Below, piece by piece: positions 47,066 through 54,700 of a DNA stretch of 64,000 bases. Source of the DNA: Daejeonella oryzae DSM 19973 (lineage in GTDB: Bacteria; Bacteroidota; Bacteroidia; Sphingobacteriales; Sphingobacteriaceae); contig NZ_AUHA01000003.1 in assembly GCF_000422945.1 (NCBI RefSeq), positions 62,001 through 126,000 of the forward strand, read 5' to 3'. The translations under genes and the position numbers were made by a program. The first letter of the stretch is position 1. The number at the start of each line of letters is the position of its first letter. The notes below the pieces were generated by a model that saw only the letters and a program-made list of their open reading frames with translations, searched no databases and was not told the origin of the DNA.

Positions 47066-47067
47066 GA

Positions 47068-48354
47068 ATGTCTTTGATCGAGGATTCAAATAAAAACAAC
47101 CAAAGGCTTCGTTATGAGGCCTTTTCTAATTTTGCAACAGACCTAAATAAATCTACCAATTTCAAAGAAATAGGCGATTCGCTGTCCACGCACCTAAAGT
47201 TTCTCCTTAATTTTTTAATATTCAGGGCTTATTTTCAATATGAACACATCACACTGGTTTTTCATATTTATAGGGGAACAGTTACCATCTACGAAAACGA
47301 TTCTGAAGATAATGTAATGCCTTTTGAGAAAACCACGGTTTTGCGCAATCTCCCGGTAGAATACACCATTGAAGAAATCGGGTTGAATGAGTTATTGCAA
47401 AACGGGATATTTGACAATCCAAAGGTGAAGGTATTGTATGCCATGCCGATCACCTATTCTCCCCAAAAAAGCATGCTTATCACAATGGCTTCAAAAGATG
47501 TAAATCACCTCCTCGATCTGGATTTCCGTTTTATACGGCTGGTAAGTGAATCTCTTTACAATAAGGTCTCTCAGCTATTGCTATTAAAGGAAATTGAAAT
47601 CAAAAACAATGAGCTTAGAAGTAGAAATAAGGAGGTAACCCAGTTAAATTATAATCTGGAAAGTCTTGTAAAGAAGCGTACACTGGCTCTTACCGAGGCA
47701 AATATTGAGTTAAGTACTTTATTTTATCGCACTTCCCATGATTTTAGGGCACCGCTTGCAAACGTTCTGGGTATTGTAGATCTACTGAAACTATTTGTAG
47801 AGGAAAGAGATGCATTTGCCCTGATTGAGAATTGTGAACACGTGGTTCATAAACTGGATAAAATGCTTACCAAATTAAATGCTCTAGGTAATATTGAAGC
47901 AGGAAATGAGCTTGTCTTTATTGACTTTAAAGTTCTGATCTCAGAGATACATGCCAAATTCTCGAAAGAAATTTCTGATCTGAACATTCAGATGGTAATT
48001 GACTATCCTGAAAACCTTGCTTTCCGTTCCAGCTTTTTTTTCCTGTCAACTATCCTTGAAAATTTAGTGGAGAATGCTGTTTGCTTCCGGAGAGATGAAC
48101 CGGTTATTAAAATAAATGTGGAGTATCATGCAGACCGTTTGAATCTGGTAGTTTATGATAACGGTCAGGGAATTCTTCCCCTGATTAATGAACGGATTTT
48201 TGAAATGTATTTTCGGGGAAACTCAGCCTCTGATGGAAACGGGCTTGGACTTTACGTTGTAAAAAAAATGATTACTGCCTTGAAGGGGGATATTTCTATA
48301 AGCAGTATAAGCGGGGAGTATACACAAGTGAACATTTCATTGCCTGTACTTTAA
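47068..48354 (+). CDS. Cytosolic sensor histidine kinase
   Basis: 428 aa, no membrane helix. Residues 1-170 form an unrecognised sensor domain (possibly GAF-like); 172-215 is a coiled coil. The dimerisation helix has phosphorylatable His224 in RTSHDFRAPLANVLG. The ATPase domain shows N box ENLVENAV, DNGQGI and GNGLGLYVVKK. No response regulator is adjacent. Coupling to the AhpD-like gene upstream suggests a soluble redox or metabolite signal. Confidence 0.9.
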   Translation: MSLIEDSNKNNQRLRYEAFSNFATDLNKSTNFKEIGDSLSTHLKFLLNFLIFRAYFQYEHITLVFHIYRGTVTIYENDSEDNVMPFEKTTVLRNLPVEYTIEEIGLNELLQNGIFDNPKVKVLYAMPITYSPQKSMLITMASKDVNHLLDLDFRFIRLVSESLYNKVSQLLLLKEIEIKNNELRSRNKEVTQLNYNLESLVKKRTLALTEANIELSTLFYRTSHDFRAPLANVLGIVDLLKLFVEERDAFALIENCEHVVHKLDKMLTKLNALGNIEAGNELVFIDFKVLISEIHAKFSKEISDLNIQMVIDYPENLAFRSSFFFLSTILENLVENAVCFRRDEPVIKINVEYHADRLNLVVYDNGQGILPLINERIFEMYFRGNSASDGNGLGLYVVKKMITALKGDISISSISGEYTQVNISLPVL

Positions 48355-48599
48355 AAATATATCCCCTTTTGACCAAATGGTAAACATTCTCTTTAAAATC
48401 ACAAATATTGTAATTAGACGTCTTTAACTTTAAAAGAGCGTTACTATTTGAACTCGCGTCATGCTTGAGAGTTTTCAGGGAAATCAGGATAAAAAAAATA
48501 TATGCCTCCTAAGTTTTCAAACCTCAATTCCGGCCATCAGCCTGAATTGTTCTGCACTTCAACCGTTTTAATGAAAATGCCATGTTAGCGGTTCTTTGT

Positions 48600-48812
48600 T
48601 CATTTTTTATCATCTACATATTCCAGAATGTCGCCGGGTTGGCAGTCTAAGGCTTTACAGACAGCTTCTAAGGTGCTAAACCGGATTGCCTTTGCTTTCC
48701 CGGTTTTTAGGATTGAAAGATTAGATAATGTCAGGTCCACTCTTTCCGAAAGTTCATTCAGAGAAACTTTCCGTTTTGCCATCATCACATCTAAATTTAC
48801 AATGATTGGCAT
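48600..48812 (-). CDS. Small Cro/CI-type HTH regulator (YozG-like)
   Basis: 70 aa. The HTH covers residues 8-62 (MMAKRKVSLNELSERVDLTL, AIRFSTLEAVCKALDCQPG). Proteins of this size and type are typically encoded directly after a DUF2975 membrane protein, as here, with 2 bp between stop and start. It may repress its own operon, possibly with the membrane protein acting as a sensor; that is inferred from known pairs. Confidence 0.85.
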   Translation of the reverse strand: MPIIVNLDVMMAKRKVSLNELSERVDLTLSNLSILKTGKAKAIRFSTLEAVCKALDCQPGDILEYVDDKK

Positions 48813-48814
48813 AG

Positions 48815-49351
48815 CTAAACAGTTAAATCGTTTTCGTTTTGAATCTCAACTCCCTTTTTAAAAATGGTAGCAATAACATAGATTACAGCGGCCATCAATA
48901 TAAACGCCTGACTGTCCGCCCAAAACTCATTTAGATTGTCAATTACATACCCATCATGTTGCAGGTTTTTGGCTGTTTGACGGGCTATATAACTTAATAT
49001 TCCAATGGAAAAAGTGTAATAACTAATTTGTGTTATTTGGTCCGAAACAAAACTGTTGAATGGTTTTGATAAATTTAATTTGCTTAACAGAGTGACGACC
49101 ACATAAAATAGGTATGCTTTTAGAAGCGAGATGAACAGGATAAAACTATACATACTGAAAAAAGTCCATTTGCTTCGATTATACATTTCACTTAAGTCCA
49201 GCTTTTGATATAGGTTTTGGACAAATTCAGGTTTGTAGATACTGAAAACAAAATTGACTATCAAGCCACCGGCTTCTATACACAAGCCGACGAAGATGAT
49301 CCACGCAACAATGTGCAAGCCTTTCAATACGAAGTTGGTTCTTTCTGACAT
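48815..49351 (-). CDS. DUF2975 membrane protein
   Basis: 178 aa with about four membrane helices (14-36, 62-88, 104-125, 145-168), matching DUF2975. It is co-transcribed with the HTH regulator downstream. The pair is frequent in Firmicutes and Bacteroidota, but its function is not known. The upstream intergenic region carries a dyad (49574-49690) at the edge of the cassette-like array, so this pair may mark the array boundary. Confidence 0.82.
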   Translation of the reverse strand: MSERTNFVLKGLHIVAWIIFVGLCIEAGGLIVNFVFSIYKPEFVQNLYQKLDLSEMYNRSKWTFFSMYSFILFISLLKAYLFYVVVTLLSKLNLSKPFNSFVSDQITQISYYTFSIGILSYIARQTAKNLQHDGYVIDNLNEFWADSQAFILMAAVIYVIATIFKKGVEIQNENDLTV

Positions 49352-49573
49352 GATCGTAAAATTTAAATAATGATTCTAAGATACTATATATTTATTGATA
49401 ATCAATAAATATATACCTTTATTCAAAATATTATTTATCGGAATTAGGAAGTGAAATCCTAGACCACAAATAATTTGGCCAAAAAAAAATTGTGAATTAA
49501 TAGTCAGCAGATGAGTCGCGGGAGTGATTGTTTTAATTGTATCGTTCATGATATCTACCGCTAAATTTTTGCA

Positions 49574-49690
49574 GTTTGGCGAATTGGCGGGGATTTTCAG
49601 CACTAAACTTCATTAGGCGCACAAAGCACGAATTTAGCATTTCACTGTCATAGAAGCACGAAATCCAGCATTTGCAAAACGACTATTTTA
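49574..49690. repeat. Imperfect dyad A (attC-like), left end of cassette-like array
   Basis: Read on the reverse strand, it opens with GTCGTTTTGCAAATGCTGG and closes with CCCGCCAATTCGCCAAACTG, and the two ends pair imperfectly (TTTTGCA arms). The closing block matches dyads B and D (C-GCCA-xTCGCCAA-C-G). It lies right after the DUF5694 stop codon. The expected complement of CACTAAC (dyad B end) was not found here. Confidence 0.45.
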
Positions 49691-49697
49691 TGCAGTT

Positions 49698-50558
49698 TTA
49701 TTTTAAGTAATCAAACGTGTTCACCATTCTATATTTTGGACTGCGACTAATAAAGTCTCTCAGGTATGCTGTATGACTTGCTCCCATAAGTATAAATACT
49801 CGGTCATCTTCTTTAAGGTTTATTCTGTTTAAGTTAGAATACATTCTAATATTGCGTTGGTAATATTTTGTGGCTTCGTCTGCACCTTCAAAACCATTTT
49901 CACTCCCTACGTGAGAAAGCATTTCAGCATTAGCTTCAATAAGAAAGTCTAAATAAGTGTCCTGGTTTGTTAATATTAATTTATCGAGCAGGCTTAGTTT
50001 ATTTGCGTCAACATTTATTTGCGGATAATATTTAAAAGGGTTTTTGTAAAATTTGTTGTGCCAAGTTGAGTCAATTAAATTTACCAAATTACTACCAACA
50101 TTATAATTATAACCCATTTTATGGTCAATGCCATAAATTTTCTTAGTTCCGCTTAAACGTCCTAATTCATAAGCCAATAATTCAATTTCAGAAGGGTTTT
50201 TAAATTTCATCATTGGATTAGAAAGGTACTCCATATACTCTGCTTGAAGTTTTTGATTGTTACTAGGTGGGGTTTCAACAATTATTACAGTTGGGTGGAA
50301 AAGAGCTAATTTTGCAACAACTTCATGAATGGCTAATTGATTTTTCTTGTCATTTTCATTGAATTCAGTTTTGTTTGCGTCAGAAGTTTCTCCCATGTGA
50401 AAAGTTCCGAAGTTTAAAATGGATATTTTTTTTAGCTCTTCGTTGAGAGTGTTTGCAGAGGTACTATTTTGTTGCTTGTTACTATTTGGTTTGTTGTTTT
50501 GGACTACTTTACACGAGCATATGGTAAAAACGCTGATTAGCAAAATTATTTTTTTCAT
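49698..50558 (-). CDS. DUF5694/TraB-like lipoprotein
   Basis: 286 aa from the ATG at 50558, where a lipoprotein signal starts (MKKIILLISVFTICSC). The core resembles DUF5694: ILNFGTFHMGETSD with a conserved His, TVIIVETPPSNNQ, ELGRLSGTKKIYGIDHKMGY and VFILMGASHTAYLRDFI. The GxH-type and Glu residues suggest a TraB/ChaN-like putative hydrolase fold. It is the third gene of the cassette-like block. Its own start is 52 bp from dyad B. Confidence 0.78.
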   Translation of the reverse strand: MKKIILLISVFTICSCKVVQNNKPNSNKQQNSTSANTLNEELKKISILNFGTFHMGETSDANKTEFNENDKKNQLAIHEVVAKLALFHPTVIIVETPPSNNQKLQAEYMEYLSNPMMKFKNPSEIELLAYELGRLSGTKKIYGIDHKMGYNYNVGSNLVNLIDSTWHNKFYKNPFKYYPQINVDANKLSLLDKLILTNQDTYLDFLIEANAEMLSHVGSENGFEGADEATKYYQRNIRMYSNLNRINLKEDDRVFILMGASHTAYLRDFISRSPKYRMVNTFDYLK

Positions 50559-50609
50559 ATTATATGTATTAAAATTTAGTATTAAAAGAAGTATTGAACT
50601 AAAATAGCC

Positions 50610-50742
50610 CACTAACGTTTTGCGGCTTGGCGATGTGGCAGAAATCGAAGTACAAATGTTCGGTTTTGCACAAAAGTTCAATCGAAGAACTGAACTTTAA
50701 TTTAGCATTGAACCCGTCATTTTGCCAAATTGCTGTTGTGCG
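50610..50742. repeat. Imperfect dyad B (attC-like)
   Basis: On the plus strand it runs from CACTAACG (50610) through CTTGGCGATGTGGC to CCAAATTGC and GTTGTGCG (50735-50742). The outer arms pair imperfectly (GC-TTGGC-A-TG). GTTGTGCGT here is exactly complementary to ACGCACAAC at 51833-51841, on the other side of the propeller gene. The block GCCACATCGCCAAGCCG (reverse strand) is shared with dyad D. Confidence 0.6.
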
Positions 50743-50752
50743 TTCGTATTTC

Positions 50753-51813
50753 TTAAAATTGCTTTTCAAAAGCCTTTCCGTTAAACTTAAATATATTACC
50801 GTCTGCCATTCCAAAAAGCAAACTGTTATTATTGTCTTTAAAATTGTCCAAATCATTGGTTTAGATAGTTTGTCACTAATTGAATAGTTTGTCAAAGTTT
50901 TACCGTCATATTTCCAAGCTCCTGTATCTCTATCTCCAAACCAAATATTGCCGTCTGAATCTTCTTCAATAGCAAAAACATGTTCAAGTGTACCTGGTTT
51001 TGATTTATCTCCTCTTCTTGTGCTTGTTGGGTGGATTAAATTATTCTTTTCAGAAAAATTAATTATTGAATTACCTTCCATTAGCAAAACGCCAATTCCA
51101 TTATTTCCTATCCAAATTCGCCCTTTAGAATCTGCTAATACACTTCTTATATGCAAAAGCTCATTGTTTTTTAGGTTTAATTTTTCATTATCAAAGATAT
51201 TCACCATTTCACCATCATAGTTAAATAGTGCTGCATAAGTCGCAATCCAAACTCTACCGTTTTTCTCTTTTGAAACATCCGTTACGCCATAAGAATTATC
51301 AGGATTTTCATTTTTGGGTTTTGGGAAAATTAAATAATTCATATTTATTCCGTCAAAACGATTTATTCCGTCTTCTTCACCCGCATAAAACCATAAATCT
51401 CCATTGGTTTCATTCCAATCATATTTTGGTTCCTTGGTTTTTGTCAAATAATTAGTTAACGCCCCTTTGTCATACATACTTGCTCCTTTTCCAGTTCCAA
51501 ACCAAATTTTTCCATTCTTGTCTTCTTGGATCGAACGGATTTGATTGTCTGATAAACCTTCATTAGTTGTAAAGTATTCAAATGATTTTCCATTGTAAAA
51601 ACTTACGCCCTCATTATGACTTCCAAACCAATAATTACCTTTACTGTCCTGAAAGATAGTACGTATTCCAGAAGTAAATTTTAAAGTGTCTGTTTTTGAA
51701 GTTAATACCAATTCAGGCTTGTTAATTTCTTTTTCTGTTGATTTCTTTTCAACGCAAGAAATGTTTAGTGTCAATATGAGTATTAGATAAATCAGTTTTA
51801 TTTTTTTGTTCAT
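50753..51813 (-). pseudogene. Two-component-regulator-type propeller lipoprotein, frameshifted near the C-terminus
   Basis: Lipoprotein signal from ATG 51813 (MNKKIKLIYLILILTLNISC). Several propeller repeats follow: IRTIFQDSKGNYWFGSHNEG, IRSIQEDKNGKIWFGTGKGA, VLADSKGRIWIGNNGIG and EDSDGNIWFGDRDTG, as in sensor beta-propellers. Near 50836-50839 the reading frame shifts; restoring one A in the AAA run gives DNNNSLLFGMADGNIFKFNG and a stop at 50753, 10 bp from the 50742 inverted repeat. Uncorrected, the frame runs to 50599 through dyad B. It may be decayed or a sequencing error. Confidence 0.7.
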
Positions 51814-51833
51814 TTCGGGTTCTAATAATATGA

Positions 51834-51967
51834 CGCACAACGGTTAGTGTTTATATTGTGACCGAATAGAAAGCACTTCTTTGTCGTACGAGTACTAAAG
51901 TAAATAAAAACCACAGCAGAACAAGAGCCACGTCACCCGGGCATAATTTAAACCTGGTGTTAACTGC
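51834..51967. repeat. Imperfect dyad C (attC-like)
   Basis: Plus-strand ends are CGCACAACGGTTAGTG (from 51834) and GGTGTTAACTGC (to 51967). The inner arms GTTTATATTGTG and CATAATTTAAAC pair imperfectly. It separates the propeller gene from the DUF4348-like gene. Both outer 9-mers are exact complements of 9-mers in the neighbouring dyads (B and D). The central block differs from dyads A, B and D. Confidence 0.55.
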
Positions 51968-51976
51968 TTTTTCTTT

Positions 51977-52473
51977 TTAGTCCGATGAGTCGACCCATGT
52001 CAGTAATTTCCATTTGCCATTTTTCTTCTCGAAATAGATATCGATATAAATTCCATTATCTATTCCTCTTATTTCAATAACAGCTTTATTTCCGTTTACC
52101 TTATTCTCCTGTTTATATTTGTCAAACTCCCTAGTTTCTGCTGTCTTATCGTCAAAATCAAGTTTATGAAATTCTGATTTGGTGATAATTATTTCTTGTT
52201 CCTTTCTTCATCTAAATTTTTAACTTTCAATGGAAAGTCAATTCGGCTAATTTGAAACAGAGAGTCTTTACTAAAGTATTTTATAAACGTCTCAAATTTT
52301 GAGTCAAGGTCTGCAGGGATTGCAAGCTGAGATTTACTCTCTTTACTATTAGAATCGGCAGTCCCCATTGAATTCTCTTGTCCTGAAACTGAAGTCAAAG
52401 TCTTAGTGTTAGAATTTGAACAGCTAAATACATTCAAGGTCAGAAAGAAAAGTGTTATAATTCGTAATTTCAT
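51977..52473 (-). pseudogene. DUF4348-like lipoprotein, frameshifted in the middle
   Basis: Lipoprotein signal from ATG 52473 (MKLRIITLFFLTLNVFSC). The first frame reads to DEERNKK and stops at 52189. One extra A in the run at 52203-52205 restores EEKEQEIIITKSEFHKLDFD and continues to WKLLTWVDSSD with a stop at 51977, 10 bp before the GTTAACTGC inverted repeat. The corrected protein of about 165 aa resembles DUF4348. The same one-A loss is seen in the next gene, so a systematic base-call error or shared decay is possible. Confidence 0.65.
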
Positions 52474-52479
52474 AAAATT

Positions 52480-52600
52480 GCAGTTAACGTCTTCCGGCTT
52501 GGCGATGTGGCGGATTAAGGAAGCCTAAACTTTCCGTTAAACACTGACTTTCATTTACCGAAGTCTAAGCCACATAGTGGCGACCTGTTTATTTAATATT
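52480..52600. repeat. Imperfect dyad D (attC-like), right end of array
   Basis: It opens with GCAGTTAAC (52480-52488), followed by CGGCTTGGCGATGTGGCGG (52495-52513), and closes near GCCACATAGTGGCG (about 52570-52583). ATGTGGC/GCCACAT arms pair. GCAGTTAAC is the exact complement of GTTAACTGC at 51959-51967, on the other side of the DUF4348-like gene, and starts only 6 bp before that gene's ATG. Confidence 0.6.
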
Positions 52601-52660
52601 TTATTACTACTACGAACTAATAATATGAGCATTGTTAATCATAGCAGATACTCATAAAAA

Positions 52661-53980
52661 TTATAATGGAATTGGCTGCAATACTGTTTTTTCCCAATTA
52701 CCATATTTCATTTTTAATTGGTTGAAAATTGTTTGTTGTGTTGCTTTAAGATCATTTTTTTCACCCGGATCTGTATCCAGGTTAAATAAGTATTCACCTT
52801 TTTCATCCTGTAAATATTTCCATTCTCCCATCCGAATGGCTTTTTGTTTGGTACGTTGAAACGTACGCCAGTAAATTGTCCGTTCTAAGGTTTTCTCCTT
52901 TTCGGTTAAAATTGGCATTAGGTCTATTCCATCAAGCGGAAATTCCTGTTGAGATTTAATTCCTCCTGCTGCCAAAATAGTTGCCGTCCAGTCCATTGTG
53001 ATAACAACCTGTTTTGCTATGGTGCCGGGATTAATTATGCCTGTCCACCTGACAAATGCAGGAACTCTGATTCCTCCTTCCCATAATGTGCCCTTGGCAT
53101 TGGCCAGACCCCCATTATCGGAAAACTTTTCACCTCCGTTGTCATTGGTGAAAATTACAATTGTCTGGTTGGATAAATGCCCATCCAAAGCATTTATAAT
53201 GTTTCCAACTCCATCATCCAGACTTTTCATCATGGCGGCGTAAATCGCCGGAGAACCTCCGTCTCTGAAATTAACCGAATCAGCATAAGGTTGATCATCC
53301 GGACCCTGCCATGGCCAATGTGGTGCAGTATATGTAATGGAAAGAAAAAAAGGTTTGTTGTGTTTCTGTTTAATATAGGTAACTGCCTTTTGAGTTAACA
53401 AATCGGTCAGATAGCCTTCTGAATTAACCAATACATCATTTTCATATAGGTCCGGTTTCCTGCTGTCGCCTTTGTGAGAAATATAATCCGCAGCACCACT
53501 GTGAATCCCAAAAAAATAATCATAACCATTTTTAATGGGACTATGCCGGGGAAGAACGCCTAAATGCCATTTTCCAATTAATGCCGTTTCATAACCTCCG
53601 GCTTTCATGAGGGTTGCTATTGAAGGATAATCAGCAGTTAATCCATAGGCACTGTCTCTTTTTGATGTTGTAAGTGGTTCCATTAACCCTACCGGTGTTC
53701 TGGCCGGGTAACGCCCTGTCATAAAGGCTGTACGGGTTGGAGTACAAAGAGGTCCCGCCGAATAAGCATTAACAAACTTCATTCCCTGTGATGCCAGTTT
53801 ATCCAAATTGGGTGTTCTATAGTCTTTACGTCCATAACCGCTCAGATCTCCATAACCCATGTCATCAGTCATTATGTATATAATATTGGGACGTTGGGAC
53901 TGAGATTTGGAATAAACAGCAAGCAGCATAAATGGGAAGAGTAGTATGCTTCTTTTTAAGTAATATGTCAAGCTAAACAT
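52661..53980 (-). CDS. Arylsulfatase-type sulfatase, exported
   Basis: 439 aa with an N-terminal signal (about 1-28, ending SKSQSQ). Metal-binding MTDDMGYGD (37-45) and the sulfatase signature CTPTRTAFMTGRYP, with Cys79 expected to be converted to formylglycine by a maturase (not in the window). It removes sulfate from an aryl or polysaccharide ester; the substrate is unknown. It lies between the cassette-like array and the decayed tRNA-Leu copy and has no partner SusC/D genes. Confidence 0.9.
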   Translation of the reverse strand: MFSLTYYLKRSILLFPFMLLAVYSKSQSQRPNIIYIMTDDMGYGDLSGYGRKDYRTPNLDKLASQGMKFVNAYSAGPLCTPTRTAFMTGRYPARTPVGLMEPLTTSKRDSAYGLTADYPSIATLMKAGGYETALIGKWHLGVLPRHSPIKNGYDYFFGIHSGAADYISHKGDSRKPDLYENDVLVNSEGYLTDLLTQKAVTYIKQKHNKPFFLSITYTAPHWPWQGPDDQPYADSVNFRDGGSPAIYAAMMKSLDDGVGNIINALDGHLSNQTIVIFTNDNGGEKFSDNGGLANAKGTLWEGGIRVPAFVRWTGIINPGTIAKQVVITMDWTATILAAGGIKSQQEFPLDGIDLMPILTEKEKTLERTIYWRTFQRTKQKAIRMGEWKYLQDEKGEYLFNLDTDPGEKNDLKATQQTIFNQLKMKYGNWEKTVLQPIPL

Positions 53981-54180
53981 AACCTTATAAATTATGGTGA
54001 GTTCAATCTTTCATATAACCCCAATTTTGCTTATAAGTTCACTTTCAGTTAACTAAAAGTATCACAGATTGCAGATCGGTGTTGTTTTCCAATCTGTGGT
54101 CGGCGAAAGAGTAATCCCACCTTCTCAATGGATATTGTAACATAAGGATTCAAGTTTTTGTCTCTCAGGCTAACACCTAA

Positions 54181-54220
54181 ATAGTATATATATGCTGTCT
54201 ACTGCATATATATATACTAT
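54181..54220. repeat. Long AT-rich inverted repeat
   Basis: Arms ATAGTATATATATGC (54181-54195) and GCATATATATATACTAT (54204-54220) flank an 8-nt spacer. It could form a cruciform, act as a terminator-like structure, or be a relic of a mobile element end. No T run follows. Confidence 0.6.
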
Positions 54221-54410
54221 AAGTGAGCCAACATATAGATTATTTTAAATTTTAAAACTATCTGGAGAGCTTTATTTTGCTTATAGGTTTAGTGCTTACA
54301 TAGGTGCAAATTTCAATGATTGGTCATCCATAATTTCTTCCGCTGATTTAACTTACCCCCATTTTGAGCAAGTATGCAGCATAGAGAAAGAACAGAGGAT
54401 ACTTGGGCCT

Positions 54411-54566
54411 AAATACGATTTGATGAGAAGGAATATCGAACCCCGGGAAAGAACCCGATAATTTGCTTCTTTACTGTCTGGTACTAAAGGCGGGAATTGA
54501 ACCTGCACTGGCTTTAAGTTGAACAGGATTTAAATCCTTCGTGTCAACAGATTCCAAACTGAATTA
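54411..54566 (-). pseudogene. Decayed tRNA-Leu with its terminator
   Basis: The reverse strand aligns along its whole length with the intact tRNA-Leu at 57675-57760: identical CAGTTCAATTCCCGCCTT-like T-arm region apart from substitutions, a variable arm with CTTAAAGCC, and a partially degraded anticodon arm (ATTTAAATCC in place of CTTAAAATCC). The terminator stem GGGAAAGA...TCTTT is recognisable at 54437-54475. GATTTGA...AATATCGAAC (54411-54435) also recurs at about 57546-57570. Stem mismatches make it non-functional. Confidence 0.75.
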
Positions 54567-54660
54567 GTGATAAAAAACGTGAATGTTACCATCTTTTGAC
54601 TATAACAGATGGACCATCTTTGAAGGGTTACTTAAATTGGTGGCCTATTAATTCTAATAA

Positions 54661-54687
54661 ATTGAAGCCTCCTTTGGAGGCTTCAAT
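54661..54687. terminator. Intrinsic terminator of the TonB receptor gene
   Basis: Perfect 12-bp stem ATTGAAGCCTCC/GGAGGCTTCAAT with a 3-nt loop, followed on the reverse strand by an AT-rich T-containing tract. It lies 14 bp past the receptor stop. Confidence 0.85.
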
Positions 54688-54700
54688 TTATTTACAGGTG

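Larger units (their letters stand above)
53981..54700. other. Intergenic region with palindrome and decayed tRNA
   Basis: 720 bp between the sulfatase and TonB receptor genes. It contains the AT-rich palindrome (54181-54220), the decayed tRNA-Leu/terminator copy (54411-54566) and the receptor terminator (54661-54687). No ORF of note was found. Confidence 0.6.

Noticed and set aside
49376-49603. 75-aa reverse-strand ORF
   Set aside because: Low-complexity, hydrophobic composition with no signal or family features; it overlaps dyad A.
50599-50752. C-terminal extension of the propeller protein beyond 50753
   Set aside because: The sequence after the frameshift is not propeller-like and reads through dyad B; the corrected frame ends at 50753.
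49574-52600. Canonical class 1-type integron
   Set aside because: No integrase, attI or Pc promoter is visible, and the core sites deviate from GTTRRRY; only a cassette-like arrangement is claimed.
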